A stretch of DNA of 40,294 nt, from NCBI RefSeq assembly GCF_036637135.1, contig NZ_JAVWNC010000017.1, positions 1 through 40,294 of the forward strand, given 5' to 3'. The position numbers and the translations under genes are program-made. Below are positions 8,785 through 17,758 of this stretch, piece by piece (positions within the stretch are counted from its first letter, which is position 1; each line of letters starts with the position of its first letter). The DNA comes from Anaerorhabdus sp036637135. GTDB lineage: Bacteria; Bacillota_I; Bacilli_A; Erysipelotrichales; Erysipelotrichaceae. Under the pieces are notes generated by a model, which worked only from the letters and a program-made list of their open reading frames with translations, made no database searches and was not told the DNA's origin.

Positions 8785-8795
8785 GTTCAACTTTT
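8760..8795 (+). terminator. Terminator of the helicase gene
   Basis: A perfect 13-bp stem AAAAGTTGAACTT/AAGTTCAACTTTT with a 10-base loop. The left arm encodes the last codons and the right arm overlaps the stop. The same arm sequence recurs in the terminator at 14265-14292. Confidence 0.85.
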
Positions 8796-8805
8796 CTTAT
8801 ACTCA

Positions 8806-8834
8806 TTTTAATTTCAATGCAATTCAATTATAAT
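8806..8834 (+). promoter_or_regulatory. Promoter of the LytTR two-component module
   Basis: A weak TTTTAA (8806-8811), a 17-base spacer and a perfect TATAAT (8829-8834), 24 bases before the regulator ATG. The spacer carries two TTCAAT copies exactly 10 bp apart (8813 and 8823), a possible protein-binding repeat. Confidence 0.6.
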
Positions 8835-8858
8835 ATGATTAACATTTGAGGTTAACTT

Positions 8859-9563
8859 ATGAAGATCGCACTACTTGATGATGAATCATCATTACTACTA
8901 CAGCTTAAACAAACCTGTGATGAATGTCTTAATGAGATGGATATAACATCTTCTATCTCGTGTTTTTTAAGTGCCGAAGAGTTCCTATTTAAAACTAATC
9001 GCAACTATCCTTATGACTTGATTATTCTCGATATTCAAATGAAGCAATTATCTGGTATTGAACTTGCAAGAATAATTCGCGAAACTGACAAGTCTGTAAT
9101 GATCGTTTTTCTAACAATTACACCCGATTTTGTATTCGATGGGTATGAAGTTGATGCCTACCGCTATTTACTTAAACCAATTAATATAAATGAATTGAAG
9201 AAGATAATTGAAGAATGTGAAAGAAGAAAAAACCGACTTGATTTAATTATTAAAAACGATGGTGATTTAATCAAAATTTATCAAAATGATATTTTATATC
9301 TAGAAGCGAATTCACATTATATATCTATCGTTACTAAATCCAATACAATTACTATCAAAGAAACCTTGTCCTCTATAGCGAAACAATGCTCATTATCCTT
9401 TTGCTCACCACATCGCTCGTATCTCATTAATATTGACTACATTCAAAAAATAACAAGAACAAGTGTGATTTTAATAAACAATATTTCAATTCCTTTGAGT
9501 AGAAATAAAATCAAAGAAATTAATGAACAATTTATTCGCCATCACATGAGGAATCAAATATGA
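8859..9563 (+). CDS. LytTR family response regulator (AgrA-like)
   Basis: A 234-residue protein with an N-terminal receiver (MKIALLDDE, phospho-acceptor Asp in DLIILDIQM near residue 58, Thr in FLTIT, Lys in YLLKP) and a C-terminal LytTR DNA-binding domain from about 130 (DILYLEANSHYISI ... SFCSPHRSYLINIDYI). LytTR proteins bind paired direct repeats about two helical turns apart. GAGG precedes the ATG. The stop overlaps the kinase start (ATGA). Its likely target is the repeat upstream of the ABC genes. Confidence 0.93.
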   Translation: MKIALLDDESSLLLQLKQTCDECLNEMDITSSISCFLSAEEFLFKTNRNYPYDLIILDIQMKQLSGIELARIIRETDKSVMIVFLTITPDFVFDGYEVDAYRYLLKPININELKKIIEECERRKNRLDLIIKNDGDLIKIYQNDILYLEANSHYISIVTKSNTITIKETLSSIAKQCSLSFCSPHRSYLINIDYIQKITRTSVILINNISIPLSRNKIKEINEQFIRHHMRNQI

Positions 9564-10546
9564 TGAATTTTATAATTAACTTCACATTCTTATTTTATGT
9601 GACTTTTGTATCTTTTAAAGAAATGAAAAAATCATTACGTATATTCTATTTCATTTGTATAACAATTTTATATATGTTATTTCTTCTATTTACCTTACCA
9701 CTAAATTATTGCTTACTTATACAAATCTCTATAGTTTCTTTCTACCTTTATCAATATTATTCATTTAAATTAATTTATTTTCTGATTTATATTTCAATTC
9801 AAATTCTATGTATTACACTTTACATTGCTAATCCAATTATAACAATTCCAATCATCCAAATTCTTCTCTTTGTCTTAGCCATAGATTCAAAGTTTTATGA
9901 CAATAAAATCAATGACGAAAGAACGACAACTTTCCAAAATAAAATTTTAAGCCAACAAGTTCTTGAAGTACAAAATATTTATACACAGCTCCGAGGATAC
10001 AGACATGATTTTCACAATCATCTTCAATCGCTGAAAGCTAAACTTAAATTTGAGCAGATTAATGAAGCAACAGATTATTTAAATCAATTGGAAGATGAAC
10101 TAAAAGAAATCAAACAACTTGTTGAAACAGGTAATCTTAACTTTGATGCAATCTTGAATTCTAAATTATCTTTGATAACATCTCACGAAGACATTGATTT
10201 AAATTGTAAAGTCTCCGTACCACCAACACTGACTATCACCGATACTGACTTATGTGCTCTTATTGGTAATTTAATTGATAATGCTTATGAGAGTTGCGAA
10301 AAAATGAGTGCAAATAAATTCATACGGATTTATATTGGCCAAGTAAAAGATGAATTCTATATTTCAATTACCAACTCAACAAATGAGGTTATTCGGAAAT
10401 TGGATAATGAGTACATCACAAATAAGCGAGGCAATCATGGTCACGGTTTAAAACGAATAGATAACATTGTTTATAAGTATCAAGGATATATCAACCGCAA
10501 GAATGAACCTGGTGTTTTTGTAACCGAGATTCTATTGCCTTTATAA
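9560..10546 (+). CDS. GHKL-type sensor histidine kinase (AgrC-like)
   Basis: A 328-residue membrane kinase. About five or six hydrophobic segments occupy residues 1-115. Then come a short coiled segment, the H-box YRHDFHNHLQ near 150 and an HATPase domain with NLIDNAYES (N box) and GHGLKRI (G box). This is the layout of peptide-sensing AgrC/ComD kinases, partner of the regulator just upstream. No agrB/agrD or other signal-peptide gene is seen nearby, so the stimulus is unknown; a transported peptide or envelope stress are options. Confidence 0.9.
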   Translation: MMNFIINFTFLFYVTFVSFKEMKKSLRIFYFICITILYMLFLLFTLPLNYCLLIQISIVSFYLYQYYSFKLIYFLIYISIQILCITLYIANPIITIPIIQILLFVLAIDSKFYDNKINDERTTTFQNKILSQQVLEVQNIYTQLRGYRHDFHNHLQSLKAKLKFEQINEATDYLNQLEDELKEIKQLVETGNLNFDAILNSKLSLITSHEDIDLNCKVSVPPTLTITDTDLCALIGNLIDNAYESCEKMSANKFIRIYIGQVKDEFYISITNSTNEVIRKLDNEYITNKRGNHGHGLKRIDNIVYKYQGYINRKNEPGVFVTEILLPL

Positions 10547-10547
10547 G

Positions 10548-10580
10548 TTACATTTCGTGTATTATTTTTTACATTTCACG
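10548..10580 (+). promoter_or_regulatory. Direct-repeat operator, probable LytTR regulator binding site
   Basis: TTACATTTCGTG (10548-10559) and TTACATTTCACG (10569-10580) are 12-bp direct repeats with start points 21 bp apart, two helical turns. This is the geometry used by LytTR-domain regulators such as AgrA. The pair lies 7 bp upstream of a poor -35 and just after the kinase gene, as expected for an activator site of the ABC operon. Confidence 0.65.
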
Positions 10581-10587
10581 ATTTTTT

Positions 10588-10616
10588 TAGTCTTCATTAG
10601 AATTCTAATATATGAT
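10588..10616 (+). promoter_or_regulatory. Activator-dependent promoter of the ABC exporter pair, with palindromic spacer
   Basis: TAGTCT (poor -35, 10588-10593), 17 bases, TATGAT (-10, 10611-10616). The spacer contains a perfect 14-bp palindrome ATTAGAATTCTAAT (10596-10609) that could be a second operator. Confidence 0.5.
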
Positions 10617-10634
10617 TTAGTAGAGGTATTTATT

Positions 10635-12446
10635 ATGAAATATGGACTCTTTAGTAATATTAAATTTCTTTATTTTTATTTATGGAAAACGAATAAAAAG
10701 ATTATTCTTTTTCAATTGCTTGAAATTTTTTTTTCCACATTAACTCCAGTTATCTTGGTGTTAATTCCACCTCTAATTCTAAATTTATTGGAGACTTATG
10801 TGACGTTTGAAACCCTGTTATTATCCTGTTTTGGTTTATTTCTTTTATTTAGTCCCATTAGCGCATTGAAAACATATCTTGTCGATAGAAACTCAAAACA
10901 ATACATTGAATTTAGAAATCAAGCATTTCAAAATGAATACTTAAACAAACAATTTTCAATTCCATTCAGTGTTTGGGAGTCTGAGTATTTTCAAACGCTT
11001 TATTACAAGGGGCTTATATCCCTTTGTAACAATTCGATTGGTCTTGAAGATTTGTTGTGTCGATTTCCTCAACTTATTACTGAGATATTTGGATTAATTA
11101 TATTTTGTCTTATGTTATCTAATTTGAATCCTCTGTTTATTCTTATTCTTTTAGGATTTGCTATCCTACAATATTTATTTTTTATCCCCGCATCTACTTA
11201 CGAATCTCGTATCCGTGACCAATATCTATCAAAACTCGAAAAAACAAGTGAGTATTTTCAAATACTCAAATCGAATCATGTTAGTGCAAAAGATATTCGC
11301 ATATTTGAACTTCAACCTTGGTTACTAGATAAGTTTAATGATTACTCAGTAGCACACAATCAATATACAAAGAAAATTAGAAATCGATATTTCTCGGTTG
11401 ATTTCATTGCATCCGTTTTACATTTATTACGTGATCTGCTTTGTTATGGTTACTTAATCATTCAACTTAAAAACGGATTAGATCCTTCCTTATTCATTCT
11501 CTACATTGGCGTTATTTTAGGAATATCCTCATGGTTTGATAAAATTACATTATCATTATCCAATATTAGAAATGATAGTTCACTATTAAAAGACACTAGA
11601 ATTGTTCTTGATTACCCTGACGCAGAAACAACTACTGGAGAACACCTGCAATCTACTGATTCCTTTCACATTGTATTTAACCACGTTTCATTTTCGTATC
11701 CAAATACCAATAAGATTATACTAGACGACATCTCCTTCGAAATCGAAGCGAATCAAAATATCGCGATTGTAGGCATTAATGGAGCAGGCAAATCAACAAT
11801 CGTTAAACTATTATGTGGTTTCTATAAACCTTCAAAGGGGCAAATACTCATTAATGGACAAGATATAACAACGTTAAATATGGATCATTATCAAAGTTTG
11901 ATTTCATGTATATTTCAAGATACTCATCATCTATCATTTACAATCGCTGAAAACATAGCATGTGCAACCATGTATAATCAACAACAATTAAATAAAGTGA
12001 TTGAACAAGCTGAACTATTAGAAAAGGTAAATTCTCTATACAATAAAGAATATACATATTTAGATAATCACATCGATCCAAATGGAGTTTCATTATCTGG
12101 TGGTGAATTTCAAAAACTTATGTTAGCTCGTGCGTTATATAAAGGAGGTTCATTGTTTTTACTTGATGAACCTACCGCAGCATTGGATGCAATAACCGAG
12201 AATAAGATTTATGAACAATATAAAACATTAACAAATAAAGCTACATCAATTTTCATATCCCATCGTTTATCTTCTACAAAATTTTGCGATCAAATACTTG
12301 TTTTGAATGAAGGTCATATTATTGAGCAAGGTACTCATGCTGATTTAATTAAACTAAATAATTTCTATGCGAATTTATTTAACATTCAAAGCCAATATTA
12401 TCAGGAAGGAAGTGAAAACAATGAAGTTCAAACAAGTTTTAGTTGA
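10635..12446 (+). CDS. ABC exporter half-transporter 1
   Basis: A 603-residue fused permease/ATPase. An N-terminal membrane domain of about six segments (residues ~20-310) is followed by a nucleotide-binding domain with Walker A GINGAGKST, signature LSGGEFQK, Walker B FLLDEPTAALD and the H-loop ISHRLSS. The ATG at 10635 is chosen because AGAGGT lies 7 bases upstream; a longer in-frame GTG at 10557 would lie inside the promoter region. It pairs with the next gene, overlapping by 26 bases, as a probable heterodimer of the peptide or lipid exporter type. No peptidase C39 domain is present. The cargo is unknown; the kinase/regulator upstream probably controls it. Confidence 0.88.
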   Translation: MKYGLFSNIKFLYFYLWKTNKKIILFQLLEIFFSTLTPVILVLIPPLILNLLETYVTFETLLLSCFGLFLLFSPISALKTYLVDRNSKQYIEFRNQAFQNEYLNKQFSIPFSVWESEYFQTLYYKGLISLCNNSIGLEDLLCRFPQLITEIFGLIIFCLMLSNLNPLFILILLGFAILQYLFFIPASTYESRIRDQYLSKLEKTSEYFQILKSNHVSAKDIRIFELQPWLLDKFNDYSVAHNQYTKKIRNRYFSVDFIASVLHLLRDLLCYGYLIIQLKNGLDPSLFILYIGVILGISSWFDKITLSLSNIRNDSSLLKDTRIVLDYPDAETTTGEHLQSTDSFHIVFNHVSFSYPNTNKIILDDISFEIEANQNIAIVGINGAGKSTIVKLLCGFYKPSKGQILINGQDITTLNMDHYQSLISCIFQDTHHLSFTIAENIACATMYNQQQLNKVIEQAELLEKVNSLYNKEYTYLDNHIDPNGVSLSGGEFQKLMLARALYKGGSLFLLDEPTAALDAITENKIYEQYKTLTNKATSIFISHRLSSTKFCDQILVLNEGHIIEQGTHADLIKLNNFYANLFNIQSQYYQEGSENNEVQTSFS

Positions 12447-14253
12447 AGCTCATCATTTACTTCAGCTTTCTGCAAAAAACAACTGTTTACTTTACCTCAT
12501 GATTCTTAATTCTCTAACAACTTCAATCATTCCATTTGTAAATTTATATTTCTCAATGCTAATACTTGATTCTGTTTTATATCAATCCTTTGATTTAACA
12601 TTCACTTATGCAATTGTAATGATCGTTTTGTCATTCATACTAGATTGCATTTCAAAATTCACATCCCAAAGACTTATAGCGAAATACAGATTTTGTAATA
12701 ACCTTGTAACACAAGATACTATCTCAAAATCATTCACTATAGAATTTGATGAATTAGAAAAAATAGAAACTATCGAGAAACTGAATTATCTTGATAACGG
12801 AATTAACGGAGCTGGAGATGTAGGGTCACAACTTCACGATATTAATTTATGTATTCAATATGCATTCACAACATTCTTCTCTTTGATATTTGTTGTTATT
12901 TTATTTCTTCATGTACCTTTGGATGCTAGTTACTTTTTCACTTCTCCGCTTTCTACCATCATAATGATTCTTTTATTTCTATTACTTATAATGATTATTT
13001 TTAAATTGCAAAAAATATCATCTCAAAAGATTAATGAAATGCAACGTTCAAACATTTCAACAAATAGTAAATCTTCTTATATTTTTAATGTACTACTCGA
13101 TCTAAATCAATCATTGGATATACGTTTGAACAAATTGAATCATGTTATTCAAACTAATTATCTAAAATACAAAAAGAATTCTTTACCTATGTATTTACAA
13201 TGGGGAATTGTTTTTGGTAGATACAATGCATTATCTTCACTATTAGTTGAACTCTATGCTGGTTTAACATATATCTTTGTCTGTGCAAAAGCTTATTACG
13301 GAATCATTTCATTGGGCAGTGTACTTATGTATACTGGTGCTATTAGTCAGTTTATAGTCTCTGTTCAAAAATTCATTTCAACATTCGCAAGTATTACTTA
13401 TCGTTTTGAGTATTTGCATATACATAGTGATTTTATTCATCACCCCAACATTCATTACCATGGTACATTACCTATAGAAAAACGAAATGATTTTGAGTAT
13501 GAGTTTGAGTGTCGCAATGTTTCCTTTAAATATCCAAACACTGAATTTTACGTTTTAGAAAATGTGTCATTACAATTTAACATCGGACAAAGACATGCAA
13601 TTGTTGGCCAAAATGGCGCAGGTAAAACTACACTTATTAAATTATTATGCCGATTATACATACCTACAAGTGGTACAATTTATCTCAATGGAATCGATAT
13701 ACAAAAATATGATTTTGATGAATATATTAAAATTTTCTCTGTTGTCTTCCAAGATTACCAGTTATTCTCATTTCCAATTAATGAGAACATTGCAGGTTCA
13801 TCAAATCCCATTAACGAAAAAGTATATAATATTTTAAGTAACATTCACATTTTAGATACTATTAATAATCTGCCCGAAGGAATAGTTAGTACTTTGTATA
13901 AAGACAATACAGATGGTGTAATTTTATCCGGAGGACAATCTCAAAAATTATCCATAGCACGTGCTTTATATAAAGACGCGCCATTTATTATTTTAGACGA
14001 ACCTACCGCAGCATTAGATCCTATTTCAGAATCAGAAACATATTTAGAATTCAATCAACTTGTAGGTGGTAAAACTTCAATTTTTATATCACATCGAATG
14101 AGTAGTTGTATCTTTTGTGACAAGATATTTGTATTTGATCATGGAAAACTAATTAGCCAAGGTAATCATGTTGAATTGCTTAAATCTTGTGATATTTACA
14201 ATCAGCTTTGGCATGCTCAGTCTAAACATTACCAACATATTATTTCTGAATAA
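12421..14253 (+). CDS. ABC exporter half-transporter 2
   Basis: A 610-residue protein with the same layout as its neighbour: about six membrane segments (residues ~20-310), then Walker A GQNGAGKTT, signature LSGGQSQK, Walker B IILDEPTAALD and H-loop ISHRMSS. Both catalytic sites look intact by motif, unlike some heterodimers with one degenerate site. The ATG at 12421 has AGGAAGGAAG about 8 bases upstream; an in-frame ATG at 12367 lies deep within the preceding gene. It is followed by a shared terminator with the convergent phn operon. Confidence 0.88.
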   Translation: MKFKQVLVEAHHLLQLSAKNNCLLYLMILNSLTTSIIPFVNLYFSMLILDSVLYQSFDLTFTYAIVMIVLSFILDCISKFTSQRLIAKYRFCNNLVTQDTISKSFTIEFDELEKIETIEKLNYLDNGINGAGDVGSQLHDINLCIQYAFTTFFSLIFVVILFLHVPLDASYFFTSPLSTIIMILLFLLLIMIIFKLQKISSQKINEMQRSNISTNSKSSYIFNVLLDLNQSLDIRLNKLNHVIQTNYLKYKKNSLPMYLQWGIVFGRYNALSSLLVELYAGLTYIFVCAKAYYGIISLGSVLMYTGAISQFIVSVQKFISTFASITYRFEYLHIHSDFIHHPNIHYHGTLPIEKRNDFEYEFECRNVSFKYPNTEFYVLENVSLQFNIGQRHAIVGQNGAGKTTLIKLLCRLYIPTSGTIYLNGIDIQKYDFDEYIKIFSVVFQDYQLFSFPINENIAGSSNPINEKVYNILSNIHILDTINNLPEGIVSTLYKDNTDGVILSGGQSQKLSIARALYKDAPFIILDEPTAALDPISESETYLEFNQLVGGKTSIFISHRMSSCIFCDKIFVFDHGKLISQGNHVELLKSCDIYNQLWHAQSKHYQHIISE

Positions 14254-14264
14254 GTAATCAAAAA

Positions 14265-14292
14265 AGTTGAACTTCTCCATTGAAGTTCAACT
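14265..14292. terminator. Bidirectional terminator between the ABC module and the phn operon
   Basis: A perfect 11-bp stem AGTTGAACTTC/GAAGTTCAACT with a 6-base loop, A-run before and T-run after. It serves both the plus-strand ABC genes and the minus-strand phnE gene. It shares a 13-base left arm (AAAAGTTGAACTT) with the terminator at 8760-8795. Confidence 0.9.
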
Positions 14293-14295
14293 CTT

Positions 14296-15135
14296 TTAAT
14301 CTATTGTATTTGTACGAAGTTTATTAATTAACAATTCAAACATGAATGCGACCACAAAGACACATATGATTGAAAATCCTAATCCTGGGAAAAATCCACT
14401 TCTAGAGTATGCATTAATTACACTTCCAATTGTACCCGCAACACCAATTGCAGGACCAACTACAACTGCTACCGCAAAGTTAATTTCACTTCGCATCGCA
14501 AGCCATGCGATGATACGTGTCATACATGATGGTAATACCGCTTCTGTAATGACTTGAAACCAACTTGCTCCACTTGCTTTCAATGCCTCAATGATTCCTG
14601 AATCAACTTCTTCAAAACTTTCACTATAAGATTTAACGAAGAATGCCCAACCATGAAATATCATACCAACTACTGCAGTTGTAGCACTTAAACCATACGA
14701 CGAGATAAAGATAAGAACCCAAATAATTGTAGGTACAGCTCTTACAAAACTCGCAACTCCTTTAATAATATTTGAACATCGAACTGAAGATAAGTTCGTT
14801 GCGGCAAGTAAGCCAAACGGAAAGGCCAATACTGCCGCAAGAACTGTAGACAAAACACCTAAGAATACAGTGTTTACCAAAAGTGACGCAATGTATGTCA
14901 TTTCACTTATTTTAAGTGCATCAAATCGAAGAAATGATACCGCCATATTCATAATAATATCTGGACGAAATTGATCCCATTTATAAGTAACTGTTACAAG
15001 AAATGCTACAAGTGATAAAATAAATAATCCTAGAATTACTTTGATAAGTTGATCACTTACTTGTTTATTCTTTAATTTATAACGTTTTGATTTACTTGCT
15101 CTAAAATCATTATTTACGAGTTGTATTTCACTCAT
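14296..15135 (-). CDS. phnE: Phosphonate ABC transporter permease PhnE (second copy)
   Basis: A 279-residue inner-membrane permease with about six segments and the ABC-interaction loop EALKASGASWFQVITEAVLPS near residue 183. A second, different permease copy lies directly upstream and together they would form a heterodimeric channel for PhnC and PhnD. Its ATG shares a base with the stop of the first copy. It is the last gene of the phosphonate operon, followed by a strong bidirectional terminator. Confidence 0.92.
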   Translation of the reverse strand: MSEIQLVNNDFRASKSKRYKLKNKQVSDQLIKVILGLFILSLVAFLVTVTYKWDQFRPDIIMNMAVSFLRFDALKISEMTYIASLLVNTVFLGVLSTVLAAVLAFPFGLLAATNLSSVRCSNIIKGVASFVRAVPTIIWVLIFISSYGLSATTAVVGMIFHGWAFFVKSYSESFEEVDSGIIEALKASGASWFQVITEAVLPSCMTRIIAWLAMRSEINFAVAVVVGPAIGVAGTIGSVINAYSRSGFFPGLGFSIICVFVVAFMFELLINKLRTNTID

Positions 15136-15911
15136 TAGTCCATAATCCTCCTTCTTATATAACTTGAAGTTTGGTCAAAGACAAGAATCACGATTACAAC
15201 CAAGAGAATTGCTGTAAACAAGGATGTGAATTGTCTAAAGTGTTTGTAGTTACTGATTAAGTATCCAATACCACTACCCGTTAACATACCAATAATAGTA
15301 GAAGATCGAATATTATTTTCTGTGGAATATAATCCCCAAGAAATTAGAGATGGCATGACCTCGGGGATTACAGCACAGAAGATGATTTGCCAATAGGAAG
15401 CACCAGTAGCTTCTAAGGCTTCTATACATGCAGAATTCGTTTCATCAATCGTATCTGCATAGACACGTGTTAAGAAACCATACGAGATGATTGATAACAC
15501 AAGGAACGCTAAGAACTCTCCAAACCAGAAACTAATCAACAAGATAATTGCCCATACACCCTCTGGTATATTTCGAGTCAGTGATGCAATAAATCTCACC
15601 ACTGCTTTTAGTATTTTGTTTTTACCTGTTTTCTTTGATATCGCAATCGCAGATAACAAACCAAGTACCATACCCACACATGATCCAGCACCTGCCAAAA
15701 GAATTGTGATTCCCATTTGTTGAATCATTACTCCCAAGTCAGTTACATCAGGTGGTAAGTATAGTTCAATGAATCGAGATACCCCTTTAGAAAAGTTTGC
15801 AATAGAATTTACCCATTCAAATTGAATTGCATTACCCATAACGATCGTACCTACTACTAAAATTAATAAACTAAGAATTAACAGATTTCTTTTTTTATTT
15901 AAGTAACTCAT
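15135..15911 (-). CDS. phnE: Phosphonate ABC transporter permease PhnE (first copy)
   Basis: A 258-residue permease with about six membrane segments and the coupling motif EALEATGASYWQIIFCAVIPE near 160. It overlaps phnC by 4 bases (ATGA) and the second permease by 1, so the uptake genes are tightly coupled. It works with the PhnD binding lipoprotein and PhnC ATPase in phosphonate uptake. Confidence 0.92.
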   Translation of the reverse strand: MSYLNKKRNLLILSLLILVVGTIVMGNAIQFEWVNSIANFSKGVSRFIELYLPPDVTDLGVMIQQMGITILLAGAGSCVGMVLGLLSAIAISKKTGKNKILKAVVRFIASLTRNIPEGVWAIILLISFWFGEFLAFLVLSIISYGFLTRVYADTIDETNSACIEALEATGASYWQIIFCAVIPEVMPSLISWGLYSTENNIRSSTIIGMLTGSGIGYLISNYKHFRQFTSLFTAILLVVIVILVFDQTSSYIRRRIMD

Positions 15912-16687
15912 TTATCTTGCCCTTGGCTAATTAACTCTTCCATTTTGACACCATAAATTTTTTCAATCATTTCATCTGTTAATTCACTTGGTTTACCATT
16001 AAATACGATTTCGCCTTGATGCATACCAATAATACGATCCGAATAATGTAACGCAACATCTACTTGGTGTAAATTCACAAGACAAGGTATGTTTGTTGAT
16101 TCTACAATATCTTTTAAATATTCCATAATTACTTTACTAGATTGAGGATCCAAAGATGCAATTGGTTCATCGCATAAAATCATTTTAGGATTTTGAACTA
16201 ATGCTCTAGCGATACCCACACGTTGTTTTTGTCCACCTGATAATTTCGAACAACGATCATATGCTCTTTCTTCCAATCCCAACATTTTTAGTATACTCAT
16301 TGCTGAATCTACATCTTCTTTGCGATATTGCTTTAGTAATGATTGAAGCCATGTATAGTTCGCAAGTCTACCATGTAATACATTCTCTAATACACTTGAA
16401 CGATAAACTAAATTGTAATGTTGGAAAACCATACCAATATTCTTTCGAATTGTTTTCAATTCCTTTTTGTTCGCCTTTACAACATCTACCCCATTGAACA
16501 ATATATCTCCATCCGTTACATCAATCATTCGATTGATTGTACGTAGTAGTGTTGATTTACCTGCACCACTTGGGCCAATAATTGAAACCAACTCTCCTAC
16601 ACTAACTTCTACCGAAATATTACTTAATGCTTTGATTTTATTATCGTATATCTTAGATACTGAATTCATTTGTAAAACTTGCGTCAT
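15908..16687 (-). CDS. phnC: Phosphonate ABC transporter ATP-binding protein PhnC
   Basis: A 259-residue ATPase with Walker A GPSGAGKST, the PhnC-like Q-loop GMVFQHYNLV, signature LSGGQKQRVGIARAL and Walker B MILCDEPIASLD, H-loop NLHQVD. It powers uptake of phosphonates with PhnD and PhnE. It begins 11 bases after phnD. Confidence 0.94.
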   Translation of the reverse strand: MTQVLQMNSVSKIYDNKIKALSNISVEVSVGELVSIIGPSGAGKSTLLRTINRMIDVTDGDILFNGVDVVKANKKELKTIRKNIGMVFQHYNLVYRSSVLENVLHGRLANYTWLQSLLKQYRKEDVDSAMSILKMLGLEERAYDRCSKLSGGQKQRVGIARALVQNPKMILCDEPIASLDPQSSKVIMEYLKDIVESTNIPCLVNLHQVDVALHYSDRIIGMHQGEIVFNGKPSELTDEMIEKIYGVKMEELISQGQDK

Positions 16688-16698
16688 AATATTCTCCT

Positions 16699-17670
16699 TT
16701 AGTCTTTATACATTTCGTATAAGAAGTCGTAGAATCCTTCAGGTATTTTAACGAAACGGTTTGCACCAGCTCCATCACTTTCAAAGAAGAATCCATTTTC
16801 ATCATCAAAGAAATTCTCAACTGAATTTTCAGGAGTCATTGCAGTGAAGTGATTAATAATTGCATCTTGCATATCTTGAGTAATATAAGTTGAATTAACC
16901 CATAGTGGTCCATTTGGTACATCTACTTCATCAATGATGTATAAGTCATCCATGAAATCATCACCATATTTACAACAGAATGCACCAGCATATACTTTGT
17001 TTTCTACAATAAGTTGAACACTACCTGGATGGTTTCCACCAAATTGTACTTCTGAGAAAATACCACCATCTTTTGTTGTCTTTTCAAACACTTGAGATTT
17101 ATTTTGTACTTTTCCATTTCCTTCAGGTCCAAATTCCATAAATAATGTAGTAGTAGGAACTAGTCTTCCCGATGTCGATGTCGCAGATACAAATGAGAAT
17201 GATTTATCAATTAATTGTGCATATTGTTCTTCTTTTGATTTACCTTCAAAATCTTTTGCATTTTCTTTATTTGTTGCGATAAACGCTGGATAAGAAGCTT
17301 GTTTAACATCTCCATCAACACCATATGTTACAAGTGGAATGATCGCATCATCTTCCATTTTTGTTGCGACAAATGTAGCTCCTGATTCCCAAGCAATTTG
17401 TGCTGTCCCTGTAAGCATTGCTTCTGTTACGGCTGAGTAATCATCACAAACGATACCATTAATCTTGATATCATCACCTAATGCTTTTTGTAATTCATCA
17501 ATTAACATTTGATCAACTGTACTGATTGTTCCTGATCCTTCATTTGGTAGAAACGCTACAGTAACAGTTTCAATTTTTTTATTTGTTGTTTCTGTATTTT
17601 GTTCGTTATTTTTTGTTTGACATCCTGCTAATAAAACTAAAGATAAAAGTGTTAGTAATATTTTCTTCAT
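16699..17670 (-). CDS. phnD: Phosphonate-binding lipoprotein PhnD
   Basis: A 323-residue periplasmic-binding-type lipoprotein. Signal peptide MKKILLTLLSLVLLAGC with lipobox Cys17, a low-complexity linker (residues ~18-35), then a PhnD/PtxB-like fold (VTVAFLPNEGSGT near 41, ITAQIAWESGA-like region near 135). It captures phosphonate, or related phosphorus compounds, at the cell surface. It follows a strong terminator and an inverted repeat, so it may be expressed at a level different from the upstream C-P lyase genes, or from its own start. Confidence 0.93.
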   Translation of the reverse strand: MKKILLTLLSLVLLAGCQTKNNEQNTETTNKKIETVTVAFLPNEGSGTISTVDQMLIDELQKALGDDIKINGIVCDDYSAVTEAMLTGTAQIAWESGATFVATKMEDDAIIPLVTYGVDGDVKQASYPAFIATNKENAKDFEGKSKEEQYAQLIDKSFSFVSATSTSGRLVPTTTLFMEFGPEGNGKVQNKSQVFEKTTKDGGIFSEVQFGGNHPGSVQLIVENKVYAGAFCCKYGDDFMDDLYIIDEVDVPNGPLWVNSTYITQDMQDAIINHFTAMTPENSVENFFDDENGFFFESDGAGANRFVKIPEGFYDFLYEMYKD

Positions 17671-17681
17671 ATATCCTCCAT

Positions 17682-17694
17682 GTAGTTACACTAC
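17682..17694. promoter_or_regulatory. Inverted repeat upstream of phnD
   Basis: GTAGT GTA ACTAC, a perfect 5+3+5 repeat immediately before the phnD ribosome binding site, with a TATAGT -10-like hexamer at 17701-17706. It may be an operator or a small 5' stem protecting the phnD message. Confidence 0.35.
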
Positions 17695-17724
17695 ACAAGT
17701 ACTATAGTTTTTTTATATAAAAAA

Positions 17725-17758
17725 GGAATTAACTCCTTGTTAAAACTGAGTTAATTCC
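17725..17758 (-). terminator. Strong hairpin terminator inside the phn operon, before phnD
   Basis: A perfect 11-bp stem GGAATTAACTC/GAGTTAATTCC with a 12-base loop and a TTTTTTAT tract on the minus strand. It overlaps the stop codon of the inositol-phosphatase-like gene. It would set the ratio of C-P lyase to uptake transcripts or make phnDCEE a separate unit. Confidence 0.8.

Noticed and set aside
10557..10634. Longer N-terminus of the first ABC exporter from a GTG at 10557
   Set aside because: The added region covers the direct-repeat operator and promoter, has no ribosome binding site, and the ATG at 10635 has AGAGGT.
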